Of a DNA stretch of 64,000 bases, positions 25,345 to 33,311 are shown piece after piece (position 1 is the stretch's first letter; each line of letters opens with the position of its first letter). Position numbers and translations under genes: made by a program. Where the stretch lies: contig JASTVH010000008.1 of NCBI GenBank assembly GCA_042862465.1, positions 186,001 to 250,000 of the forward strand, in the 5' to 3' direction. Below the pieces are notes generated by a model. The model saw only the letters and a program-made list of their open reading frames with translations. It made no database searches and was not told where the DNA came from. Source of the DNA: JASTVH01 sp042862465. GTDB taxonomy: Bacteria > Pseudomonadota > Gammaproteobacteria > Pseudomonadales > Oleiphilaceae.

Positions 25345-27378
25345 TCAAACCAGCTCCCGCCCAATGGTCTCATCCCAGCTACGCTCACTCGCCAGCGTCC
25401 CATTCTCGTAAATCTGCAGCTTCGCCGTTACATAGAAATTCGCAGCGTCCGCCTTCAAACTCACCCGGCACTCGATCCGCACCGCCCACTCCCCGCGCTG
25501 TAACGTGGTCTTGTGCTCCATGGTCGCCACCGCCGACTGGGGATCGCGCTCGGCAATTCGGAAGACCCGCCGGATGGTGGAGCCCACGGTCAGGTCGATG
25601 TCCTCCAGGTAGGCGAGGGCGGCGCCGTCGAAGTCGCCGCTGTCGCTGAAAGTGGTGTAGATGGTCTCGTCGCTGGTCAGGTCGCGCTCTATCATGCGCT
25701 GGGAGGGGGCCCATTCCAGCGGGGTGTGTTCCGGGTGTGGGCCGGTTTCCGGGGGTTCGAAGGGCGTGAGGTCCTTGTCCTTCTGGCGTTGCGGGCGTAT
25801 CGGCAGCATCAGCGTGCTCACCCCGGTATGCAGCGTCAGCTCGAAGGCTTCCGGCGCTGGCCAGACCAGGGGCCAGTATGTGGTGGACAGGGCCAGGCGC
25901 ACAGTGTGGCCAGCGCGGAAACGGTAGGCGATGTCATTGAGCTGCACGGTCACGCGACAGCGTTCGCCGGGTGTCAGCGGCTCGGGGTGTTCGTGACTGT
26001 TGCGGTGGGTAAGATTGAGCACACCGTAGCTGACCCGGCTGGAGGTGCCATCCGGTGCCACGTCATTAAGCCGCACAATGACGTAGGCCACCGGTTTGTC
26101 TGCGGTCAGTTCCAGTTCGACCCGGGGCGCGCCGAGAATTTCCAGGCTATTGGGGAGCGGGTCGGAATCGAACACCAGTGAGCGCCCGTCGTCTTCGCGC
26201 TGGTCCAGCGGGGCATCGCCGGCGCTGCCGAAGCCGTAGAAATCTCCCCCCTTGAGGCCGGTGGTCTGCGGCGAGCTTACGCGCATGGCGTCCTCGGGAT
26301 CCGCCCGCTCGCCCAGCGAGAGCACATTCAGGTACCAGGTGCGGGGTTTGATGCGCGGCGAGGGCCACTGTTCCTCCGCCACCCAGCGCCCGGGGCGATC
26401 CTCGGAATAGGGACGCGGCGGCATCCAGTCTTCCATCCACACCCGCAGCAGCGGTTCGTCCATGATGCCGTTGTCTTCGCCCTTGAGCCAGTAGTCCCAC
26501 CATCGCACCGCTTCCTGAAAGAAGCCGATGCGTGGGCCGGGAACGGCAGCGTGTGGAAAGGCATGGGGCCAGGGGCCGATCAGCGCTTTTTTCGGTGCAC
26601 GCAATCCGGACAGCAGCCGGGGTATGGCGTTGACGTAGCCATCGGCCCAGCCGCCCACGGCATAGACGGCACATTCGATGTCGTCGTAGTTCTCGCACAC
26701 CGAGCCATGTTTCCAGTAGTCATCACGATGGGGGTGGCGCATCCAAACGGCCGGGAACAGCCGGTTCTTTTCCACCCGCTCCAGCCACCGTTCGCGCCAG
26801 ACCTTGCCGACAATCTCCGGGTCCGGCGGATAGGCGTTGAGCGAGAACAGCGCCGAGCCCCAGAACAGGTTCTCGTTGAGCAGGCAGCCCCCCTTGTAGT
26901 GGGCGTCATCGGCGTAGCGGTCATCCGTGGAGCACATGGTAATGATCGCTTTCAGTGCCGGCGGCTGCCGGGCTGCTACCTGCAGGGAGTTGAACCCGCT
27001 CCAGGACAGCCCGATCATGCCCACCTTGCCGTTGCACCAGGGCTGTTTCGTCAGCCAGTCGATGGCATCCACCGCATCGTCCTGTTCCTGCTCCGCGTAT
27101 TCGTCCCGCAGGATGCCTTCGGAGTCGCCGGTGCCGCGTACATCCAGCCGTACGCCAATGTAGCCGTGGCCGGCGAAATAATGATGCAGCGGCTCGTCAC
27201 GCAGGCGGGTGAAGTCCCGCTTGCGGTAGGGCATGTATTCGAGGATTGCGGGGACGGGATGACGCTCGGCATCTGCCGGCATCCAGACCCGGGCGGCCAG
27301 ACGGGCACCGTCGCGCATCGGAATCCATACGTTCTCGATGACCGTGACTTCCCGGGGAAACGACTCCACAACACGCAT
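25345..27378 (-). CDS. CocE/NonD family alpha/beta hydrolase (peptidase S15-like)
   Basis: The 677-residue protein has the alpha/beta-hydrolase core of X-prolyl dipeptidyl peptidase and cocaine esterase relatives. The oxyanion and entry segments (MPYRKRDFT, VRLDVRGTGDSEG) lead to the nucleophile elbow GLSWSGF. A C-terminal jelly-roll domain (PF08530-like) follows from about residue 390. No signal peptide is seen. It hydrolyses ester or amide bonds of unknown substrates. The ATG at 27378 follows GGGAG and lies 21 bases after the M20 peptidase stop, so they form an operon that may degrade acylated amino acids or peptides. Confidence 0.88.
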   Translation of the reverse strand: MRVVESFPREVTVIENVWIPMRDGARLAARVWMPADAERHPVPAILEYMPYRKRDFTRLRDEPLHHYFAGHGYIGVRLDVRGTGDSEGILRDEYAEQEQDDAVDAIDWLTKQPWCNGKVGMIGLSWSGFNSLQVAARQPPALKAIITMCSTDDRYADDAHYKGGCLLNENLFWGSALFSLNAYPPDPEIVGKVWRERWLERVEKNRLFPAVWMRHPHRDDYWKHGSVCENYDDIECAVYAVGGWADGYVNAIPRLLSGLRAPKKALIGPWPHAFPHAAVPGPRIGFFQEAVRWWDYWLKGEDNGIMDEPLLRVWMEDWMPPRPYSEDRPGRWVAEEQWPSPRIKPRTWYLNVLSLGERADPEDAMRVSSPQTTGLKGGDFYGFGSAGDAPLDQREDDGRSLVFDSDPLPNSLEILGAPRVELELTADKPVAYVIVRLNDVAPDGTSSRVSYGVLNLTHRNSHEHPEPLTPGERCRVTVQLNDIAYRFRAGHTVRLALSTTYWPLVWPAPEAFELTLHTGVSTLMLPIRPQRQKDKDLTPFEPPETGPHPEHTPLEWAPSQRMIERDLTSDETIYTTFSDSGDFDGAALAYLEDIDLTVGSTIRRVFRIAERDPQSAVATMEHKTTLQRGEWAVRIECRVSLKADAANFYVTAKLQIYENGTLASERSWDETIGRELV

Positions 27379-27399
27379 GCGCTGATCTCCCGAAGTCTG

Positions 27400-28701
27400 T
27401 CAGCCCGCTGGGGCCTGCTTGAATGCCCGCAGCTCGTCGACATCCATTTCCAGCAACCGTTCGGTGGTTTTCAGCAGGGTACGGGCGACCCGATAGGTGG
27501 CCTCCAGGGAGACTGACTCGTTGGGGGCATGGGCCAGCTCAATCTCGCCCGGTCCATAAACTACGGTGGGCACGTTGGCCAGGCGCACCCAGCCGGACAT
27601 GTCACAGCCATAGGGGGCCGCGGCGATGCGGGTGCTGGTGCGGAATTCCTCTTCGGCCGCCTCGGCCAGGTAGCTGACCAGGGGGTGGTCCTGACGGGTC
27701 TGGGCCGAGCCAAATCCCGAGGCCAGTGGCAGGATCTTCGGCGGGTGCTTGCTCAGCCAGGGGTCGTCCTTGATGTAGTCCAGCACCGTTTTCTCGAACT
27801 GCTTCTGGGCTTCCTCGATGGTCTGGTTCAGGGTCACCCCCACGCGCACCTGGGCCTCCAGATGATCCATCACTGACGATGACCAGAGCCCGCCGTGAAT
27901 CGTCCCCACGTTCGTGGCGTAGGGCAGGCCGTGCACCTTCATCAACGGGTGCGTCTCGGCCTCGTTAATCTGGCGCTCGTGCTCGCGCATGGCCCCATAC
28001 AGGGTGATGAAATGGTCCAGTGCGCTCTCGCCTTGCAACCGCTTGCTGGCATGGGCGGCCTTGCCCGGCACCTGGATTTTAAGGGACATGGCCCCGGCGT
28101 GGGCGATCACCAGCTCCGGAACGCCGTCGCTGCCGGTGGTGGGCTCGGGAATAATGCAGGCGTCCGCGTCCCAGCCGCCACGGATGGCGGCCAAGGTGCC
28201 CAGACCGCTGTCTTCCTCGGCGGGCACGGCGGCAAAAATGATGCGCCCGGGAAAGTTGCGCCCGCTTTCGGCAAAGGCCTCGAACACCGCCATGGCTGCC
28301 ACCAGCCCGGATTTCATGTCGGAGGCGCCGCAGCCGTAAATCCGGTCGCCCCGGGCCAGGCCGGAAAAGGGTTCATCGTTCCAGGCCGCATAATCCCCTG
28401 GCGGCACCACATCCACATGGCCGGTCAGCAGCACCGAGGGGCCCGGCTGCTCACCTCGCAGCACGCCCACCACCACCGGTGCCCAGGCGCGCTCCACCTC
28501 ATGGCCCGGGTAGCGCGGATCCCGCTGCAGGGCGGCAATGCCGTCATTCCAGTAGTCGATCTCGGCATCGAAGCGCTGGAGCCAGTTGGCAATATGGGAG
28601 ACCGCCGCATCTTCCTCACCGGTGATGGAAGGAATGCGTATCAGGGAAACCAGGTTCTCGCGAATGCGGTCAATATCGATAAATGACGTGCGTCTGACCA
28701 T
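27400..28701 (-). CDS. M20-family metallopeptidase (ArgE/DapE-type deacylase)
   Basis: I start at ATG 28701, preceded by AAAGGA; the longer in-frame leader upstream is rich in Cys and aromatic residues and unsupported. The 433-residue enzyme has the dinuclear zinc ligands of M20 peptidases: LTGHVDVVPPGD, YGCGASDMKSG and the catalytic VPAEEDSGLG. The central dimerisation domain and C-terminal HAPNESV histidine motif complete the family pattern. It would remove an acyl or amino-acid group from a small amide in the cytoplasm. The hydrolase downstream is coupled to it. Confidence 0.9.
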   Translation of the reverse strand: MVRRTSFIDIDRIRENLVSLIRIPSITGEEDAAVSHIANWLQRFDAEIDYWNDGIAALQRDPRYPGHEVERAWAPVVVGVLRGEQPGPSVLLTGHVDVVPPGDYAAWNDEPFSGLARGDRIYGCGASDMKSGLVAAMAVFEAFAESGRNFPGRIIFAAVPAEEDSGLGTLAAIRGGWDADACIIPEPTTGSDGVPELVIAHAGAMSLKIQVPGKAAHASKRLQGESALDHFITLYGAMREHERQINEAETHPLMKVHGLPYATNVGTIHGGLWSSSVMDHLEAQVRVGVTLNQTIEEAQKQFEKTVLDYIKDDPWLSKHPPKILPLASGFGSAQTRQDHPLVSYLAEAAEEEFRTSTRIAAAPYGCDMSGWVRLANVPTVVYGPGEIELAHAPNESVSLEATYRVARTLLKTTERLLEMDVDELRAFKQAPAG

Positions 28702-28851
28702 GGTGATCGTCCTTTGATCGGCACACGCGTAATGGGAGGGACAGCAAAACCGCTTCCAACAGCTACGCTTCGGAAACAAGACAGGGAGAAATCCCGGATA
28801 TTTTCAGGATAGCGCACAGCGTCCCGCAGGAACACTTTGGCCGTCAGGCCA

Positions 28852-29226
28852 TCAGCCGAGCTGGGCGGAACGGGCTTCGCGGATCATGGCGTCCATCATG
28901 CGGCGGGACAGCGACGGGTCGCCACCCGTGGCTTTGCGGGAGGCCGGCACCGGCGACTCGGGCTTGGCTTCGTGGCGCATGGCGGATTCGGTGTCCGGCG
29001 TTGGAGCAGCGAAAAAGTCGCTGATGTAGTCCTCGAGGATGTCCGCGGAACTGAAGGGTTCCGGTGTCGTGTCAATGCGCTCGGGTTGGGGCTGCGGGGA
29101 GGGCAGGGCCAGCGCCGCTGCAGTCGGGTGAGATTCCCCGTAGAGGCGGATCACGCGCAGGGCAAGCAACACGACCAGAAAAAGCAGCAGACATTCAGCA
29201 GCGTACAACAGGACAGCACCGAGCAT
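28852..29226 (-). CDS. Small single-pass membrane protein, unknown
   Basis: The 124-residue product has one N-terminal membrane helix (LLYAAECLLLFLVVLLALRVI) followed by a proline-rich and acidic linker and a short basic helix near the end (LSRRMMDAMIREARSAQ). No family is recognised. AAGG lies upstream of the ATG at 29226. It precedes the M20/CocE operon in the same direction, with 150 bases between. Confidence 0.6.
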   Translation of the reverse strand: MLGAVLLYAAECLLLFLVVLLALRVIRLYGESHPTAAALALPSPQPQPERIDTTPEPFSSADILEDYISDFFAAPTPDTESAMRHEAKPESPVPASRKATGGDPSLSRRMMDAMIREARSAQLG

Positions 29227-29482
29227 TTGAAAACCTTATTGTTATAACTACAAGTACACCAGTATCGCCTCGAGCTGTGCATTATACGGACAGCGCCGGA
29301 AGAAAATGTGAAACGGCGTTCATTTTGTTTAATTCGTAGACTTTTCGGCTAATTAATCGCCAAAAGGGGCGCCGTGAATGGCCGGCAGGTTACAGCTGCT
29401 TCATGGTGGTCTTTCGCCCTTGTCCCCGTCGCAAGCGTTTTGTCAGCATGAATCTGAACACGCATATCGAAAGGAGGCGATC

Positions 29483-29719
29483 ATGGCAATCACAGCCGAT
29501 AAAACCGAGTGGCAGACCCTGCGTGAAGAGCACGACGCCGCCTGGGAGGAATACCAGAAGGCATCGTTTCGGGTGCATGCGCTGTATGACGAGCTGCACA
29601 GCGGTGAGCAGGATCAGACCCCGGCCAACGAGGATCTGACCTGGATGCAGGAAGCCTGGAAGCGGTTGGTCAACGCTCGGGAACGGATGGATGATTACCT
29701 GAATACGGTCGGGTCCTGA
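29483..29719 (+). CDS. Small helical cytoplasmic protein, unknown
   Basis: The start at ATG 29483 is set by a strong AAAGGAGG eight bases upstream. The 78-residue protein is acidic and wholly helical (TLREEHDAAWEEYQKASFRV, then WKRLVNARERMDDYLNTV), suggesting a short coiled coil. It resembles small uncharacterised proteins of marine gammaproteobacteria; no function can be assigned. Confidence 0.7.
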   Translation: MAITADKTEWQTLREEHDAAWEEYQKASFRVHALYDELHSGEQDQTPANEDLTWMQEAWKRLVNARERMDDYLNTVGS

Positions 29720-29805
29720 TTAAGGTTTTCCCGCTCGGGAGCCTGTTTCAGGCCCCAGGGCCCGCAGCTTTCTTCCGAGCGGCCAGGACACGCGACATAA
29801 CCCTG

Positions 29806-30342
29806 TTACCAATACGCCGGGTCGTTAAACGCTGAAACACAGCGCGCGACTCCCGGCAAAGGTGCTAATTCGCTGCCGTCCACGGCGAGGCAAAGCCAGC
29901 CTTCCGGTTGTGCCAGTGGAAAGGGTGGCTGCGCCTCTTGTTCGGTAACCTGCCGGAACCCCACCTTCGAGTAGAACGCGGGATCACCGTAAGTGAAAAT
30001 TCGCTGCACACCGGTCTCCCGTAACTGTTCAATCCCGTAGCGAATCAACTGCTGTCCAATGCCCCGGCCCTGATAATCCGTATGCACAGCGACCGGTGAG
30101 AGTAGAAAGACGTTCACCCGAGATTCAAAGGTCAGCCGGGTGAAAAAAATGCAGCCTGCGAGTGTCTGATTCTCTACGGCCACAAACCCCCGAATGTCGC
30201 CACTTTGCGGGTGATTGATCAGCCCCGTGACCAGATGGCTGACCAGCGTTCCTTCGGAAGGGCCTTCCGCGTCGGAAAAAGTCTTGAGGAAAAGAGGGGG
30301 AATCTGTGACTTCCAGGTGTCGGAGATTGGGGAGAATTGCAT
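29806..30342 (-). CDS. GNAT-family N-acetyltransferase
   Basis: The 178-residue protein has the acetyl-CoA binding segment YQGRGIGQQLIRYGIEQL (Q/RxxGxG/A motif) preceded by the beta strand LLSPVAVH, then a FYSKVGF motif near the C-terminal strand. This combination is typical of YhbS-like GNAT enzymes. I prefer ATG 30342, with AGGA nine bases upstream, over GTG 30360. Acceptor unknown. It is separately transcribed from neighbours. Confidence 0.85.
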   Translation of the reverse strand: MQFSPISDTWKSQIPPLFLKTFSDAEGPSEGTLVSHLVTGLINHPQSGDIRGFVAVENQTLAGCIFFTRLTFESRVNVFLLSPVAVHTDYQGRGIGQQLIRYGIEQLRETGVQRIFTYGDPAFYSKVGFRQVTEQEAQPPFPLAQPEGWLCLAVDGSELAPLPGVARCVSAFNDPAYW

Positions 30343-30487
30343 TTTCGCGTGTCCTGTCACGAATGGTTGCGTTGAGAATGTTGATATTCCGGTGTTTTCG
30401 TGGGGACCTTAATGCAATGATGGGCCAGAAAGAACAGTTAATCATGGTTGTGAGCCGAAAAGCCGCCTGGATGCGCTGGAGTAACTG

Positions 30488-31171
30488 ATGGCAAGGACAC
30501 TGCTTGTTCTGTTGGTGCTGTTGATGTCAAAGCCGCTGATGGCGGAAACCTGGACGATTACCTCTCTGGAGTGGGCTCCCTACTCCGGTAAAGCCCTTCC
30601 CGGGCAGGGTACTGCGATTTCAGAGTTGAGGCGCGTATTGGCGACCGCAGACATCCGTCTTGAAGTTGAATTCTATCCCTGGAAAAGGGCCCGGAAATAC
30701 GCATCGCAACCGGGTTATGTCGGCTATTTTCCGGCATGGCCGGACGAAGTGGAAGACAATTTTACCGCCTCCGCACCCATTCAGAACTCGACGATTGGTG
30801 TGCTTTATCCGGCCAGCCAACCCTTGCAGTGGACATCACTGCCCGGGTTGTTTGAAAAACACAATGTAGGGCTGATCAAGTCGTACGTGTATCCCGAGCC
30901 CATTGAAAGCGCAGCGAAGACGTTCCCGGACAATGTCCGCTGGGCGCCACACGAGAAAAGCCTGGTAAGAATGCTGGCAGAAGGCAGGATGGATGCGGCC
31001 ATCTCGGATCCTGCCGTTATGATTTATGAGGCCACGCACAATGGCGTGCCGCACATTCAGCTCAAGGTCCAAACTCTGGGAGAGGTGCCGCTGGTTGTTT
31101 CTTTTGCCAACAACGAGGCGAATCAGGATCGCATCGAGCTTTTGAACCGGTTGCTGGAGGGTCAGCCTTAG
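30488..31171 (+). CDS. Periplasmic substrate-binding-domain protein (SBP family 3-like)
   Basis: The 227-residue protein has a signal peptide (LLVLLVLLMSKPLMAE) and the two-lobed fold of extracellular solute-binding family 3, with ITSLEWAPYSGK at the start of lobe one and IQNSTIGVLYPAS near the hinge. It is on the short side and has no transporter genes beside it. Orphan family-3 proteins of this kind often act as sensors or solitary binders rather than ABC components. The ligand is not predictable. Confidence 0.8.
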   Translation: MARTLLVLLVLLMSKPLMAETWTITSLEWAPYSGKALPGQGTAISELRRVLATADIRLEVEFYPWKRARKYASQPGYVGYFPAWPDEVEDNFTASAPIQNSTIGVLYPASQPLQWTSLPGLFEKHNVGLIKSYVYPEPIESAAKTFPDNVRWAPHEKSLVRMLAEGRMDAAISDPAVMIYEATHNGVPHIQLKVQTLGEVPLVVSFANNEANQDRIELLNRLLEGQP

Positions 31172-31269
31172 AGCCTCTGTTTGAAGCGACTAACAACAAC
31201 CGGCATGCCCTGAAAGGCTACATGGTCCCACGAAAAACTGCCGGGACCGTTGCCCATTTTTTAACGGAC

Positions 31270-31536
31270 CTAGCGCAATTGGCTATCCTTGCTGCCGCGC
31301 CGGTTGTAGCCGCTGGCCGGTCCCGTTATCCGATCCCGTTCCGACTGGCAGGCCACGCACAGGCGGACCCCAGGCAGGGCCTGGCGCCGTGCTTCGGGAA
31401 TGGGCTCGTCACATTCTTCGCAATAATAAAGGCTTTCGCCCTTGGGAATCTGGCTACGGGCCCTTTCCAGCTCATCTTCTACGGTGCTGTCGATCTGCTC
31501 CTGAACGGCGCCGTCTCTCGACCAACCTCCGGCCAT
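31270..31536 (-). CDS. DksA/TraR-type C4 zinc-finger protein
   Basis: The start ATG 31536 follows GAGGAGG. The 88-residue protein has a short helical N-terminal part and the DksA/TraR zinc finger: YCEECDEPIPEARRQALPG then CVACQ, giving a CxxC-x17-CxxC motif. It resembles the small YbiI/TraR-like members that lack the full DksA coiled coil. Such proteins may bind RNA polymerase in the secondary channel; that role here is inferred. Confidence 0.9.
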   Translation of the reverse strand: MAGGWSRDGAVQEQIDSTVEDELERARSQIPKGESLYYCEECDEPIPEARRQALPGVRLCVACQSERDRITGPASGYNRRGSKDSQLR

Positions 31537-31892
31537 GACAACCTCCTCAGTTGCTATTCCCACTGTATTTTGATGATACGCCCTGCATCAACCGACGCCT
31601 ATGGATGAGAGGGCATCATGCCCCCGGATTTTCGATCAGGAAACAGAAGGCGTGGTTTTAAATATTCTATAAATGTGAACGCGTGTAATCTTTATTGCTG
31701 GTTGCTTTAAGTGCATGCAAGACTGGTAGATAGGCTTATATCGGTGCGGTAATCAGGGATTTTCTGTTTGTTGAATCGTATTGAGGCGTACGCATGTAAG
31801 CGAGTATCCTGTGGGCAAAACCGATGGGCCTATTTGTGCTTCGCCATCGGAGAAGGACCTCACTGACTCATTGGATCGAAAAGGAAATCGCC
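31537..31892. other. AT-rich divergent intergenic region before the desaturase gene
   Basis: This 356-base region between divergent genes contains an AT-rich part (31650-31770, including TTTAAATATTCTATAAATG) likely to hold the desaturase promoter. I see no gene. Confidence 0.4.
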
Positions 31893-32990
31893 ATGCCAAG
31901 CCATCACCCCAGTCAGAAACTGAGCCCGGAGGCCGTGGAAGCCTTTGGAAAAGAACTGGATCAATTACGCGACGAGGTTCTGGCCGACCTGGGCCAGCAG
32001 GATGTGGATTACATTCGCGGCATCATTCGCACGGTCCGGTCGACGGAAATCGGTGGGAGACTGCTGCTTCACGTCAGTTTTACCCCGTTGGGGATCGGCG
32101 CGGGCGTCGCCTGCCTGGCGCTCTCCAAGATCCTGGAAAACATGGAGGTGGGGCACAATGTGATGCATGGCCAGTATGACTGGACCAACGATCCCAGCCT
32201 CAATGGCAACAGCTACGAGTGGGATATTGCCAGTGATGCCGATGGCTGGCGGGAGTACCACAATTACGAACATCACACCTTTACCAACATCCTGGGCAAG
32301 GACCGGGATTTTGGCTACACCATTACCCGCCTGACGCCCGAGCAGCCCTGGCGTCCCTATCACCTGTTTCAGCCGCTGTATAACGTGGTCCACGCCCTGG
32401 CGTTCGAGTGGGGAGTGGGGCTGTTCGCCCTGGAGCTGGACCGGGTGATTGCAGGGGAGTCCACCAAGGCGCGTTTTATGGGCAAGCTCAAAGCGTTTGC
32501 CGGAAAGGCCGGACGCCAGATCGGCAAAGACTATGTTTTCTTCCCGGCCCTGGCGGGACTCGGCGCACCCAAGGTGCTGGCGGGCAACGTTGCGGCCAAC
32601 GTGGTTCGCAATGTCTGGACCTACAGCATTATCTTCTGCGGTCATTTCACGCAGGATGTGGAAGTGTTCCTGGAGGAGGAGACGGAAAACGAAACCCGCG
32701 GCCAGTGGTATCTCCGCCAGATTCAGGGCTCGAGCAATATCGAGGGGAGCCGGCTCTTCCATACCCTCAGCGGCCACCTGAGTCACCAGATTGAACATCA
32801 TCTCTTTCCGGATATTCCCGCGCACCGTTATCCGGAGATGGCGCCCCGGGTGCAGGCCATCTGCGAGCGCTACGGGCTGCACTACAACACCGGGTCGTTC
32901 TCGCGCCAGTTCGGGTCCGTGGTCAAGCGAATCCTCAAGTATTCACTGCCTCTCACAGACCGGCAGCCAGCGGTTGCAGCGGCGGGTTAA
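31893..32990 (+). CDS. Fatty acid desaturase
   Basis: From ATG 31893 (AAGGA upstream) the protein has 365 residues. The three histidine clusters of membrane acyl desaturases are present: HNVMH (residues 88-92), HNYEHH (123-128) and HQIEHH near residue 302. The clusters would bind a di-iron centre on the cytoplasmic face. Hydrophobic segments lie around residues 58-80 and 170-240. The protein groups with acyl-CoA or acyl-lipid front- or delta-9 desaturases such as mycobacterial DesA3 and Pseudomonas DesB. No ferredoxin reductase (DesC) gene is adjacent. Regiospecificity cannot be read from sequence. Confidence 0.92.
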   Translation: MPSHHPSQKLSPEAVEAFGKELDQLRDEVLADLGQQDVDYIRGIIRTVRSTEIGGRLLLHVSFTPLGIGAGVACLALSKILENMEVGHNVMHGQYDWTNDPSLNGNSYEWDIASDADGWREYHNYEHHTFTNILGKDRDFGYTITRLTPEQPWRPYHLFQPLYNVVHALAFEWGVGLFALELDRVIAGESTKARFMGKLKAFAGKAGRQIGKDYVFFPALAGLGAPKVLAGNVAANVVRNVWTYSIIFCGHFTQDVEVFLEEETENETRGQWYLRQIQGSSNIEGSRLFHTLSGHLSHQIEHHLFPDIPAHRYPEMAPRVQAICERYGLHYNTGSFSRQFGSVVKRILKYSLPLTDRQPAVAAAG

Positions 32991-33311
32991 TTGTTATTCC
33001 GGGGAGGGGATTCGCAAAAACGTCCTCAAACATAACCAGTGTAGATCTAAGCTACTCTCGGCCACCTTCCAGAGCCCAAAAGCCACCCCGGTTTTCTTCG
33101 GCCAGGCATCCCGTCGCTTGGTCGGGTGCCTGTCCGGGGCCGGTGTTTGATCAAAGGCTCACATTGTCCGCCACGCCTGTTGCGTTAAATCCCAAAGTGG
33201 AGAACCATTGCGGACAGGCTTCCGTTTGAAGCATCAATCGAAGCGCTGCTTTATCGCCCAACCGTTTCCCATCGGGATAAGCCGGACAGATTCACCGCAG
33301 GAGAGAACGCC
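32991..33311. other. Intergenic region, no gene seen
   Basis: I see no supported gene or clear terminator in these 321 bases. AGGAGAG near 33300 is the ribosome binding site of the next gene. Confidence 0.4.

Noticed and set aside
30488..31171. The two substrate-binding-domain genes as parts of ABC transporter operons
   Set aside because: Neither has a permease or ATPase gene beside it.
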